This document shows, piece after piece, positions 6,065-13,544 of a stretch of 15,009 nt of DNA. Each line of letters starts with the position of its first letter. The stretch's first letter is position 1. A program made the translations under genes and the position numbers. The notes under the pieces were generated by a model. That model was not told the DNA's origin. It was given only the letters and a program-made list of their open reading frames with translations, and ran no database searches. The stretch is taken from NCBI GenBank assembly GCA_036566925.1, contig DATCVI010000179.1:1-15009 (forward strand), read 5' to 3'. The DNA is from Stenotrophomonas_A sp036566925 (GTDB lineage: Bacteria; Pseudomonadota; Gammaproteobacteria; Xanthomonadales; Xanthomonadaceae).

Positions 6065-8560
6065 CTAGGGTGAAGTCGCAGCAACGCCCGCCGCGCCCTC
6101 GCCCAGATGCGCCTGCAGGAAGCCAGCGACGCCGTTCCATAGACGGATTTCGTCCTGGTCGTCGGTGAAGCCATGACCCTCGTTCTTGAAGGTCATGCCA
6201 ACCGGCACGTTGCCCGCGGCCACCAGCAGTCGCTGCATGCGCCGGGTGTGCTCATAGTCAACGCGGCGGTCTTCCAGGCCATGCGCCAGCAGTACCGGCA
6301 CCTTGATGCGGTCGTAGTGGTAGAGCGGCGAGGTGTCCTGCATCTGCGCAGCTTCGGTACGCGGATCGCCGAGCATGCGTTCCAGTTCGGCGCGGCGCTT
6401 GGCGCTGCGGGCGCTATCGCTGGCGGTGTAGAACAGCACGCGGTCAGCGACGCCGGCGATCGAACCGGCGCAGCGGAACCGCTCCGGCCAGCGCATCGCC
6501 ATCACCAGTGACGAATAGCCGCCGTAGCTGGCGCCAAGCACGCACATGCGCTGGGCGTCCACCCGCGATTCGGCCACGACTTTGTTGACGGCCAGGTCGA
6601 TGTCGTCCTCGATCAACGTGCCGTAACCGGACTTGCCGGCTTCGCGGAACGCCCGTCCGTAGCCGTCCGAGCCGCGAAAATTGACCCGCAGCACGGCATA
6701 ACCAAGCGAGGCGAGGAACTGCGTGGTGGGATCGAATTCCAACGCATCGGCCACGCCGATGGGCCCCCCGTGGGGATACACCACTAGCGGCCGCTTGCCG
6801 CCACCGGCAGGCAACGTGAGGAAGGCCTGCACCGGAAAGCCATCGCGGCTCTTGTAGGAAATCACCTGGGTCGGCGCAAGGGCGACCTTCTCCAGCCAGG
6901 GCCGGTCATCGGCCAGCAAAGACATGGCGTGGCGCTGCACGTCCAGGTGGTACAGCTGGACCGGCTGGTCACCGGCATCCACCCACACCACCGCCTGCGA
7001 ACCGTCGCTGCTACGGTCGAGCACGCTGACATTGCGGCCGGGCAGCGCTGCGCGCAACGAGGCGGCCAGGCGTGCATCGCCGGCCCCGAAGTATTCGCTG
7101 AGCAAATGGCCGTCGCGGTAGTAGCGAACGCCTACTACCTCGCGCCGCGGGCCGAAGATCGGCGTGTCGACATCGACGCCAGGCTGCGAGAACAGCGTGC
7201 GCGAGATCCGCCGCGAGGCGATGTCGTAGGCGACAAGATCGCGCTGGCCCCGGTCCTTGTCAGTGATGGCATAGATTTCGCTTCCGTCATACGAGAGCGC
7301 GACCGGTTCGAAGTCCTGCATGTCGCTGAAACGCATGACTTCGGTGTAATCGGCGCCCTGACGATGCATAAGGACATAGTCGTCTTCGCGCCGCACCACC
7401 GCCAGGCGCAACTGGCCGTGACCGTCGGCCATCCAGTTGACGTCGTCCTTCAGGCCGACGTTCAAGCGGTCGCGCAGGCGCGGCTTGGCGGCGTCGACCG
7501 CTTCCTGGCTGGTGATGGGCAGGCGCTGCAACAGCGGGTCGCCCTCACGGGTGTAGCTGACGTAAAGCAACAACTCCGGCGCTTCGTCGATCACTTCGAC
7601 CAGGTGGCCGTTGCTCGGCAGTTCGATCACGGACCACTTTCGCTTGCCCTTCGCATCGCGCGTCGTGCGCAACACGCGCTCGTAGTTGTCGCCATCGACC
7701 CGGGCGGAAAACAACAACGAGTCGTTGCCCGACCATTGCACGTCCTCGAAGGCAGTGACGCTGGTGGCCAGCGTCAAGCGAGTCCCCTCGGACAGGTCGA
7801 TCATTTCGATCTGCCACTTTTCCTTGCCATCGTAAGTTTGCAGCGCCACCAGGTCGCCTCGCGGATTGAGGTGCGCGCTGCGCAGGCGGCCCGGCCGCAG
7901 CATCACGTCAGCGGAAACAGGCAGTTTGGTCGGCGCCGGCGGCTCGGCCAGCGGCGGTTCGCTGGCCGGCACACTGCGGCTGGCCTGCACCTGGCGGTAA
8001 AACGCCGGGAAGGGATCCGGATAGTGGCCGGAATAGACCAACGGCAGTGACTGCAGACCAGGGTGCTGAGCCTGCAGCCAATCCATCGCGGCCAGGGCGC
8101 GGTTGACCATGCGGATGTCGGCGCGCCATACGCCGATGGGCCGGTAAAGCAGATCGCCTGGGTAGGTGATCCGGCCGGCCTCGACACGGAAGCGGTACTC
8201 GTCAGAGTCCTCGAGGTTGAAGCCGAACGTCATCAATGCGTTCGACATCGCGGTGATCTTCTTCCAGGTGTACTCGCCCACCGGCGCCACGTACAGCCGA
8301 TAGGTGAGGCCTGGCTTGAGCCGGGTCATGACGCCTGCGCCGAAGACCTTGCCGTCCTTGTTCAGCGCAACGCGCTCCAATTCCCGGCTGGTGTCCACCG
8401 CCACCAGGACCAAGCCCTCATCGGCAGCCAGTACCGGCCTTTCGCCCGGCTCGACCTGCTGCATCCGCGCCATGGCCGGCGCGTGGGCCAGCCAGCAGAC
8501 CAGCACAAACGCGAGCGCGCGCAGCGCGCGCGGGCATCGCCGCGACACTTCCTCGAACAT
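6065..8560 (-). CDS. Secreted S9-family (prolyl oligopeptidase-type) serine peptidase
   Basis: The 831-residue enzyme is a serine peptidase of the prolyl oligopeptidase/acylaminoacyl-peptidase family. A signal peptide (1-31, ending APAMA) sends it to the periplasm. The C-terminal hydrolase domain (about 580-820) carries the full triad: Ser678 in GASYGGY, Asp764 in HGLEDRRVD and His796 in NEGHGF. It also has the oxyanion-side stretch VVYPHGGPIG and NFRGSDGYG. Residues about 220-560 fit the beta-propeller gate. Residues 40-190 form an extra N-terminal domain, joined by a Pro-rich linker (about 197-214), that the usual S9 architecture does not need. ATG 8560 is supported by a G6 ribosome binding site (8567-8572) and a TATGAT box upstream. 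It is monocistronic, divergent from the L,D-transpeptidase. Substrate is unknown; short peptides are usual for the family. Confidence 0.88.
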   Translation of the reverse strand: MFEEVSRRCPRALRALAFVLVCWLAHAPAMARMQQVEPGERPVLAADEGLVLVAVDTSRELERVALNKDGKVFGAGVMTRLKPGLTYRLYVAPVGEYTWKKITAMSNALMTFGFNLEDSDEYRFRVEAGRITYPGDLLYRPIGVWRADIRMVNRALAAMDWLQAQHPGLQSLPLVYSGHYPDPFPAFYRQVQASRSVPASEPPLAEPPAPTKLPVSADVMLRPGRLRSAHLNPRGDLVALQTYDGKEKWQIEMIDLSEGTRLTLATSVTAFEDVQWSGNDSLLFSARVDGDNYERVLRTTRDAKGKRKWSVIELPSNGHLVEVIDEAPELLLYVSYTREGDPLLQRLPITSQEAVDAAKPRLRDRLNVGLKDDVNWMADGHGQLRLAVVRREDDYVLMHRQGADYTEVMRFSDMQDFEPVALSYDGSEIYAITDKDRGQRDLVAYDIASRRISRTLFSQPGVDVDTPIFGPRREVVGVRYYRDGHLLSEYFGAGDARLAASLRAALPGRNVSVLDRSSDGSQAVVWVDAGDQPVQLYHLDVQRHAMSLLADDRPWLEKVALAPTQVISYKSRDGFPVQAFLTLPAGGGKRPLVVYPHGGPIGVADALEFDPTTQFLASLGYAVLRVNFRGSDGYGRAFREAGKSGYGTLIEDDIDLAVNKVVAESRVDAQRMCVLGASYGGYSSLVMAMRWPERFRCAGSIAGVADRVLFYTASDSARSAKRRAELERMLGDPRTEAAQMQDTSPLYHYDRIKVPVLLAHGLEDRRVDYEHTRRMQRLLVAAGNVPVGMTFKNEGHGFTDDQDEIRLWNGVAGFLQAHLGEGAAGVAATSP

Positions 8561-8602
8561 TGTTTGCCCCCCGTGGCGCCGCCATCCCCGGCCGCGCAGC
8601 GC

Positions 8603-8608
8603 ATCATA
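8603..8608 (-). promoter_or_regulatory. Candidate -10 box for the S9 peptidase gene
   Basis: The minus strand reads TATGAT, one mismatch from consensus, followed by GCGCTGCG, 42 bases before ATG 8560. An 11-base inverted repeat, GTCAG-C-CTGAC (8614-8624), lies within the -10/-35 spacer and could be an operator half-site pair. No clear -35 box is seen. Confidence 0.42.
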
Positions 8609-8697
8609 ACGATGTCAGCCTGACCCCCGCGAGCCCGCTGGCGCCGCCGATAACGGTCTGCTTGTTACCATCGCCCTACCCCGCGAAGGACTCTCCC

Positions 8698-9759
8698 ATG
8701 CCTGCACTCGCCCGGTTCGCTCGCACGCGTTCCCTCGCCTTGCTCCTTGCCCTGGTTTTGCCCGGCGTCGCCCTGGCGGTCCCCAGCTGGGGCGCGCGCC
8801 AGTCCAGCCCGGCCGGCACCCCGCCTGGGGATCTCAAGCCAGGCGAATGGATTTGGGGCGGCGTGAGCAAGGGCTGGGGGCCGATGGCGGTGATCGTCAG
8901 CCTCACCGAGCAGCGGGCCTATGTGTACCGCAACGGCATCTTGATCGGCATCACCACGATCTCCAGCGGCAAGGCCGGCTACGAGACGCCCACCGGCGTC
9001 TTCACCATCCTGCAGAAGGACAAGGACCATCGCTCCAACATCTACAACAGCGCGCCGATGCCCTACCAGCAGCGGCTGACCTGGGGCGGCGTGGCGCTGC
9101 ATGCCGGCGGCCTGCCCGGCTATCCGGAATCGCACGGCTGCGTGCACCTGCCGACGGAATTCGCGCGGCTACTGTTCGAAAACTCGAACATGGGCATGGT
9201 GGTGGTGGTCTCCCAGGCCGGCGTCAGCAGCGAGGACGTAGTGCATCCGCGCGCGGTCAGCCCGATCGATCCGCTCACTGGCGCCGAACGCCCGCTACTG
9301 CCGCTGGGGGATGGCCAGGCCTATACCTGGCAGCCCCTGTCATCGCCGACCGGGCCGGTCTCGATGGTGATGAGCACCGCCGACCAGCAGTTGCTGGTGT
9401 TCCGCAATGGCGTGGAGATCGGCCGAACGCGAATCGCCCTGCGCGACGCGCAAACGCCGGTGGGCACCCAGGCCTTTGTTGTCGGCCAGGGCTTCCTGCC
9501 CGGCGATCTGCAAGGCTTGCCAGGCCAGCGCATGCCGAACTGGATGCGTATCGGCATCCCCGGCGAAGCCGACGCAGGCCAGGCGCTGGAAGCGGACACG
9601 GTCGGCCGGCTGCAGGTGCCCAGCGGCTTCCTCGCCAATGTTCTGCCGCTGCTGACGCCGGGCGTGGTGCTGGTGGCCACGGATCAGCCGATCCTGCCGG
9701 AGACCACCAATGCGCCGGTTCAAGTGCTGGACTCCGACGCGCCAGAGGCGCCGCGCTGA
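8698..9759 (+). CDS. Secreted L,D-transpeptidase (YkuD) with a degenerate second copy
   Basis: L,D-transpeptidases make 3-3 cross-links in peptidoglycan or attach proteins to it, in the periplasm. The 353-residue protein has a signal peptide (1 to about 27, ending GVALA). A YkuD domain (about 61-172) follows, with His135 (HAGG) and the motif SHGCVHLP holding Ser145, His146 and the nucleophile Cys148. The Arg often found after the Cys (GCVR) is His here. Residues 219-330 repeat the same pattern: GPVSMVMS, then VFRNGVEIGRTRI, TPVG, and LQVPSGF. They lack His135 and Cys148 equivalents. ATG 8698 is chosen because AAGGA (8686-8690) lies 7 bases upstream and a signal peptide follows; an in-frame ATG at 8560 has neither. 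The gene is divergent from the S9 peptidase and convergent with the PhnA gene. The role in cross-linking is inferred from family. Confidence 0.87.
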   Translation: MPALARFARTRSLALLLALVLPGVALAVPSWGARQSSPAGTPPGDLKPGEWIWGGVSKGWGPMAVIVSLTEQRAYVYRNGILIGITTISSGKAGYETPTGVFTILQKDKDHRSNIYNSAPMPYQQRLTWGGVALHAGGLPGYPESHGCVHLPTEFARLLFENSNMGMVVVVSQAGVSSEDVVHPRAVSPIDPLTGAERPLLPLGDGQAYTWQPLSSPTGPVSMVMSTADQQLLVFRNGVEIGRTRIALRDAQTPVGTQAFVVGQGFLPGDLQGLPGQRMPNWMRIGIPGEADAGQALEADTVGRLQVPSGFLANVLPLLTPGVVLVATDQPILPETTNAPVQVLDSDAPEAPR

Positions 9760-9778
9760 GCGCGCGCGCCGCGCTCAG
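9756..9778. terminator. Hairpin holding both convergent stop codons
   Basis: Arms CTGAGCGCG (9756-9764) and CGCGCTCAG (9770-9778) pair perfectly over 9 bases with a CGCGC loop. The L,D-transpeptidase TGA (9757-9759) is in one arm and the PhnA-gene stop (9775-9777, minus) in the other. No U-run follows on either strand, so it is not a textbook intrinsic terminator, but a two-way end structure is the simplest reading. Confidence 0.5.
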
Positions 9779-10110
9779 GCCTTGCGCAGGTAGATGGTCT
9801 TCAGCACCAGGCCCTTGATCTTGTCCGAGTGGCCTTCGATGTGTTCGGCGTCGTCTTCGACCAGGCGGATGTTGCGGATTACCGTGCCTTGCTTGAGCGG
9901 GATCGAGGAGCCCTTGACCTTGAGGTCCTTGATGACGGTGACGGTGTCGCCGGCCGCCAGCACATTGCCGTTGCAATCGCGCACGACCGCGCCCGCCGCC
10001 GCCGGCTCGCCCGCGGTCCATTCGTGGCCGCAGTCGGCGCAGACGAACAGGCTGCCGTCGGCATAGGTGTTTTCAAGCGTGCATTGCGGACAGGCGGGAG
10101 CGGCGGCCAT
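9775..10110 (-). CDS. yjdM: PhnA/YjdM-family zinc-ribbon protein
   Basis: The protein has 111 residues, the same length as E. coli YjdM (formerly PhnA). An N-terminal zinc ribbon has Cys7-x2-Cys10 and Cys24-x2-Cys27, ending CADCGHEW. The PhnA domain follows, with VVRDCNGNVLAAGDTVTVIKDLKVKG and GHSDKIKGLVLKTIYLRK. It is soluble and presumably cytoplasmic. The old name links it to alkylphosphonate use, but in most bacteria it is not with phosphonate genes and its function is unsettled; nothing near it here concerns phosphonates. A TACAAT box (10139-10144, minus) sits 29 bases before ATG 10110, while no Shine-Dalgarno-like sequence is visible in the short leader. It is divergent from the cation transporter gene across 117 bases. 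Confidence 0.9.
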   Translation of the reverse strand: MAAAPACPQCTLENTYADGSLFVCADCGHEWTAGEPAAAGAVVRDCNGNVLAAGDTVTVIKDLKVKGSSIPLKQGTVIRNIRLVEDDAEHIEGHSDKIKGLVLKTIYLRKA

Positions 10111-10138
10111 GGGATATCACTACAAACCAGAGAGGGCC

Positions 10139-10144
10139 ATTGTA
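10139..10144 (-). promoter_or_regulatory. Candidate -10 box for the PhnA-family gene
   Basis: The minus strand reads TACAAT, one mismatch from TATAAT. The predicted transcript start near 10132 leaves a leader of about 22 bases. On the other strand the overlapping TTGTAC (10140-10145) could be a -35 box for the divergent transporter gene, with TACACA (10161-10166) as its -10 at a short 15-base spacing. Confidence 0.4.
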
Positions 10145-10227
10145 CGTCCGCCACGCCACCTACACATGCGCGGCACGTGCGCTTGCGCAAGATCGGGGCT
10201 TCCCGTTCTGCCTGCAGGAGCGAAGCG

Positions 10228-11187
10228 GTGAGTGCCTCCCAAGGTTCGCGCTTGGTCGTCTATGTGGCATTGGCCGGCAACCTCGCCATCGCCATCGCCA
10301 AGTTCATCGCCGCCGCCGTGTCCGGCAGTTCGGCGATGCTTAGCGAAGGCGTGCATTCGCTGGTCGATACAGTCAATGAGGTGCTGTTGCTGCACGGCCT
10401 GCGCCGCGCCGAACGCCGGCCTACGCCCACCCACCCCTTCGGCTACGGCCGCGAGTTGTATTTCTGGAGCTTCATTGTCGCCCTGCTGGTCTTCGCCATG
10501 GGCGCCGGCATTTCGCTGTACGAGGGCATCGTGCACCTGCGCCACCCACAACCGGCCGAGAGCCACGCGCTGGCCTACGCGGTGCTCGCGGTGTCCTTCG
10601 CTTTCGAAGGCACGTCGTGGTGGATCGCGCTGCGCGAGTTCCGCCGGCGCAAGGGCAAATTGGGCTACTTCGCCGCGTTCCGCCAGAGTAAAGACCCGAG
10701 CACTTTCACCGTGCTGCTGGAAGACACCGCCGCCCTGCTCGGCCTGCTGATCGCCTTCGCCGGCCTGTTGGCGGCGCAGTTGCTGGAAATGCCCGAACTC
10801 GATGGGGTCGCTTCGATCGGGATCGCCGCGGTGCTGGCGGTGACCGCTTTCCTGCTGGCGCGCGAGACCAAGGGCTTGCTGATCGGCGAACCGGCGCACC
10901 CGCGCATGGCCGAGTCGCTACTGGCCATCGCCGCGCAAGATGCCGACGTGCGCGCGGCCAATGGCGTGCTGACCATGCAGATGGGGCCCAACCAGGTCGT
11001 CGCCGCGCTCAGCGCCGAGTTCGAGGACAGCCGCACCACCCCGCAGATCGAGGCCTGCATTGGCCGCATCGAGCAGGCCGCGCGCCAGCAGCATCCCGAG
11101 TTGGTCGCGCTGTTCGTCAAGCCGCAGACGCCGGAGGTCTGGCACGCCCGGCGCCAGGCGCGCGAGCAGGCCGCGCGCGACGACTGA
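10228..11187 (+). CDS. Cation diffusion facilitator (CDF) family transporter
   Basis: CDF proteins export divalent cations such as zinc or iron by proton exchange. The 319-residue product starts at GTG 10228, with AGGAG (10216-10220) 7 bases upstream; longer frames reach into the divergent gene. Hydrophobic segments lie near 9-31, 79-97, 114-134, 163-184 and 196-212. The second conserved segment reads SEGVHSLVDTVNE, with His43 and Asp47 in place of the usual Asp-x3-Asp. The fifth has LLEDTAALLG (Glu165-Asp166) where most CDFs have His-x3-Asp. These HSLVD and EDTAALLG variants resemble the SLC30A9/ZnT9-like branch, as I recall it, so metal choice is uncertain. HPFGYGRELYFW is the family cytoplasmic loop. 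A soluble C-terminal domain (about 220-319) ends in a charged tail. The gene seems to be transcribed alone. Confidence 0.85.
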   Translation: MSASQGSRLVVYVALAGNLAIAIAKFIAAAVSGSSAMLSEGVHSLVDTVNEVLLLHGLRRAERRPTPTHPFGYGRELYFWSFIVALLVFAMGAGISLYEGIVHLRHPQPAESHALAYAVLAVSFAFEGTSWWIALREFRRRKGKLGYFAAFRQSKDPSTFTVLLEDTAALLGLLIAFAGLLAAQLLEMPELDGVASIGIAAVLAVTAFLLARETKGLLIGEPAHPRMAESLLAIAAQDADVRAANGVLTMQMGPNQVVAALSAEFEDSRTTPQIEACIGRIEQAARQQHPELVALFVKPQTPEVWHARRQAREQAARDD

Positions 11188-11220
11188 GGCGGCAGCCAAG
11201 CCGTGCGTGGCCGCATCCCG

Positions 11221-11226
11221 TAGAAT
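11221..11226 (+). promoter_or_regulatory. Candidate -10 box for the Hsp70-like gene
   Basis: TAGAAT followed by GCGCGG, 38 bases before ATG 11265. The transcript would start near 11233. The -35 region is poor. The box and its GC-rich flank match the one at 3282-3287. Confidence 0.4.
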
Positions 11227-11264
11227 GCGCGGCCCGCGGCGCGGCCGTGTCATTCCCTGAACCC

Positions 11265-12617
11265 ATGCGCCTGGGCATCGATTTCGGCACCAGCAATTCC
11301 GCCGCCGCCGCGGTCGTCGGCGGCCAGGTCGCGCCGGTGCGTTTCGGCGAGGCCCTGCAATTCCGCACCACGGTGTACTTCCCCGAAGTCATGCGCGACC
11401 CCAACGACTTCGCACTGACGCCGGCCATGGAGCACGAGGTCGAGCGCTTGATCGACGCGGGACGGCGCGATGCCGCCGCTGCCGGCCGCAGCCGCGAAGA
11501 CGCCGCGTTGCGCCGCGATGCGATCCGCGTGGTGCGTCGCCAGTGGATGGAGCAGGCGGTACGCGAACCGGCCAGCTCGGCGGCCCTGCTGCAAAATGCG
11601 GTTTATGGCGAAGAGGCACTGGAAGCCTATTTCCTGGAGAACGAAGGCAACCTGGTGCAGAGCCCGAAATCGATGCTCGGCTACAGCCTGCACCCGCGCG
11701 CGCGCCAGACCATCACCGGCATCGCCACCCACATCCTCGAACACATCCGCCTCACCGCGTCGCGCCAGTTCGACCACAACATCCGCCACGCCTTGATCGG
11801 CCGGCCGGTGCGCTTCCGCAGCTCCATCGGCGAGGCCGGCAGCGTGCAGGCGCTGGAGATCCTGCAGGCGGCCGCGCGCGATGCCGGCTTCGATGAGGTG
11901 GAGTTCCTCGAAGAACCGGCGGCGGCGGCGATGCACCACCACGCCGGCAGCGTCGAGCGCCATGAAGCGGTCATCGTCGATATCGGCGGCGGCACCACCG
12001 ACATCGCCCATGCGAGCGTCGGCGGCACAGATGCGCCGCAGGTGCATCGCGCCTGGGGCGTGGCGCGCGGCGGTACCGACATCGACCTGGCGCTGAGCCT
12101 GACCGGTTTCATGCCGCTGTTCGGCCGCGGCAGCACCCGGGTGCCGGCGCACCACTATGTCGAGGCAGCGATGGTGCAGGACCTGCCGCGGCAACGCGAT
12201 TTCCGCCAGCACCGCTATGACGGTGTACCGGCGCCGTACGAGGCGCGCCTGCGTGCCCTGCAGGAAGCCGGCAACACGGCACGGCTGTATCGCGCGGTGG
12301 AGCGCAGCAAGATCGCGCTGAGCGAGTTCGCCGCACACGCCGAATCGCTGGATTTCATCGAAGCCACGCTGGCCACCGAGACCAGCGCCCCTGCATTGGT
12401 CGGCGCTGCCGGCGGCTACCTCGACGAGCTGGAGGCGCTGTTGCGGCAAGTGGTGATCGACATCGGCCACGTGCCCGGCGTGGTGTTTCTCACTGGCGGC
12501 ATGTCCCGCGCCGGCTATGTGCGCGAACGGGTGATGGCGTGCTTTCCGGGCGCGCGCCTGGTGCAGGGCGATCCCTCGTTCGGCGTGGTCCAGGGCCTGG
12601 CGCTGGCGGCGGCCTGA
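11265..12617 (+). CDS. yegD: YegD-like short Hsp70-family protein
   Basis: The product of 450 residues, the length of E. coli YegD, is an actin-fold ATPase of the Hsp70 superfamily without the substrate-binding domain of DnaK. Phosphate-loop 1 is GIDFGTSNS (4-12). Phosphate-loop 2 is VDIGGGTTDIAHAS (238-251). The adenosine-contact region VVFLTGGMSRAGYV (406-419) and the connecting FLEEPAAAAM (214-223) are present. A positively charged insert (about 56-100) is part of this subfamily. It is cytoplasmic. YegD-type proteins are called chaperones by homology only; no client is known. ATG 11265 is chosen because it opens the ATPase fold directly and lies at a fitting distance from TAGAAT 11221; GTG 11247 is an alternative adding MSFPEP. 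No strong ribosome binding site is seen. The long antisense frame here is a GC artefact. Confidence 0.9.
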   Translation: MRLGIDFGTSNSAAAAVVGGQVAPVRFGEALQFRTTVYFPEVMRDPNDFALTPAMEHEVERLIDAGRRDAAAAGRSREDAALRRDAIRVVRRQWMEQAVREPASSAALLQNAVYGEEALEAYFLENEGNLVQSPKSMLGYSLHPRARQTITGIATHILEHIRLTASRQFDHNIRHALIGRPVRFRSSIGEAGSVQALEILQAAARDAGFDEVEFLEEPAAAAMHHHAGSVERHEAVIVDIGGGTTDIAHASVGGTDAPQVHRAWGVARGGTDIDLALSLTGFMPLFGRGSTRVPAHHYVEAAMVQDLPRQRDFRQHRYDGVPAPYEARLRALQEAGNTARLYRAVERSKIALSEFAAHAESLDFIEATLATETSAPALVGAAGGYLDELEALLRQVVIDIGHVPGVVFLTGGMSRAGYVRERVMACFPGARLVQGDPSFGVVQGLALAAA

Positions 12618-12670
12618 GCGCGCAACACTGTGTCCGGCCGACGCTGCGCTGCGGCGACGGCGCGCGCCGC

Positions 12671-12676
12671 TATGCT
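12671..12676 (+). promoter_or_regulatory. Candidate -10 box for the DUF1993 gene
   Basis: TATGCT followed by GCGGGCC, 36 bases before ATG 12713 and 54 bases after the Hsp70-gene stop. It has the same spacing and GC-rich flank as the other candidate promoters in this window. No -35 box is evident. Confidence 0.38.
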
Positions 12677-12712
12677 GCGGGCCTCGCTGCCTCCCAACCC
12701 TTGGACCTGCCC

Positions 12713-13231
12713 ATGTCGCTTTCCCTGCATCAGGCTTCCGTTCCCGTGCTCGTGCACGGCCTGCGCCAACTCTCGCACCTGCTTGGCCAGGGCCAGGCCC
12801 ACGCGGCCGCGCAATCGCTGGACCCGGCGACGCTGATCGGCGCGCGCCTGGCCCCGGACATGTTGCCGCTGTCGGCGCAGGTGCAGCGCGCCAGCGATAC
12901 CGCCAAGCTGAGCGTGCAACGGCTCTCGGAGGTGGCTGCGCCGAAAATGGAAGACAACGAAGCGAGCTTCGAGCAACTGCAGGCACGCGTGGCGGCCACC
13001 ATCGACTATTTGCTGGCGGTTCCGGCGGCGGCCTTCGAGACCGATCGCGAGATCACGCTGAAGTTCGGGCCGCTGCAGGCACGCTTCGACAGCGCGCGCT
13101 ACCTCACTGAATTCGCCCTGCCGAACTTCTTTTTCCACATCAGCACGGCCTACGGCATCCTGCGCCACCAGGGCGTGGCCATCGGCAAGCTCGATTACCT
13201 CGGCCGCATTGGCGAAGTCAGCGCAGCTTGA
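12713..13231 (+). CDS. DUF1993 family protein
   Basis: This 172-residue soluble protein matches the DUF1993 family in length and pattern. It opens with MSLSLHQASVPVLVHGLRQL. In the middle come LAPDMLPLSAQVQRASDTAK and an ETDREITLKFG stretch. It ends with LPNFFFHISTAYGILRHQGVAIGKLDYLGRI. Members are predicted helical bundles and resemble the DinB/metal-binding helical-bundle proteins in outline, with His143 (FFFHIS) and His153 as possible ligands. No function is established. It is probably cytoplasmic. ATG 12713 opens the conserved helix and has a candidate -10 box (12671-12676) upstream; the ribosome binding site is weak. The gene follows the Hsp70-like gene in the same direction with a 95-base gap, so it may be read separately. 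Confidence 0.85.
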   Translation: MSLSLHQASVPVLVHGLRQLSHLLGQGQAHAAAQSLDPATLIGARLAPDMLPLSAQVQRASDTAKLSVQRLSEVAAPKMEDNEASFEQLQARVAATIDYLLAVPAAAFETDREITLKFGPLQARFDSARYLTEFALPNFFFHISTAYGILRHQGVAIGKLDYLGRIGEVSAA

Positions 13232-13544
13232 GGGCGGAAGGTCGCCGGACGCCGGCCCAAATCACCGATGCAGCTGGAAAATGCCGGCAGATGGGCGAAG
13301 TTCGGCGACGTTCGCCGCACATTAACGCCTATTAACAAAGCTCTACGCGAACGCGCGTAGGCTGCACGCCCACGGCGCTGCTCCCTGGCGCCGTCAGACG
13401 CTCCCAGCGTCTTTCGCGTGATCCCGCCTCGCACTCCTGCCGGCCACCGCTGGCCGGTCGGCTTCACCCCGAGGCAGCCTCCACGCACCGTCGCCGGCCC
13501 GGTTTACCGCCGGCTTCCCTGCCCCACACCAGGAGAGCCGTTCC
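13232..13544 (+). other. 313-base gene-free region with direct repeats and several hairpins
   Basis: No coding frame here looks real. Two ATTAAC direct repeats (13321-13326 and 13331-13336) are exactly 10 bases apart, in the only AT-rich spot. Downstream follow perfect inverted repeats: CTACGCG/CGCGTAG (13343-13349/13354-13360), AGACGCT/AGCGTCT (13396-13402/13406-13412) and CCGGCCA/TGGCCGG (13440-13446/13451-13457). A GCCGGC pair occurs near 13494-13516. TTAACA (13332-13337) and TAGGCT (13358-13363) could be promoter boxes, though 20 bases apart, longer than usual. If so, the 61-residue gene has a leader of about 175 bases. A GGCGAA/TTCGCC pair near 13292-13316 may end the DUF1993 transcript. 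Confidence 0.5.

Noticed and set aside
5032..6174. 380-codon minus-strand frame over the TPR gene
   Set aside because: Shadow of a well-supported gene with TPR and transglutaminase-like motifs; the frame has no domain or ribosome binding site.
6929..8050. 373-codon plus-strand frame within the S9 peptidase gene
   Set aside because: Antisense shadow of a peptidase with a complete catalytic triad; composition is typical of non-coding GC-rich reading.
8511..8533. GC-alternating tract near the start of the S9 gene as a repeat element
   Set aside because: It encodes the Arg/Ala part of the signal peptide (RALRALA) and is explained by codon choice.
11250..12986. 578-codon antisense open frame across the Hsp70-like gene
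   Set aside because: High-GC codon usage of the real gene leaves few stops on the opposite strand. The translation is Arg/Ala/His-rich with no recognisable domain.
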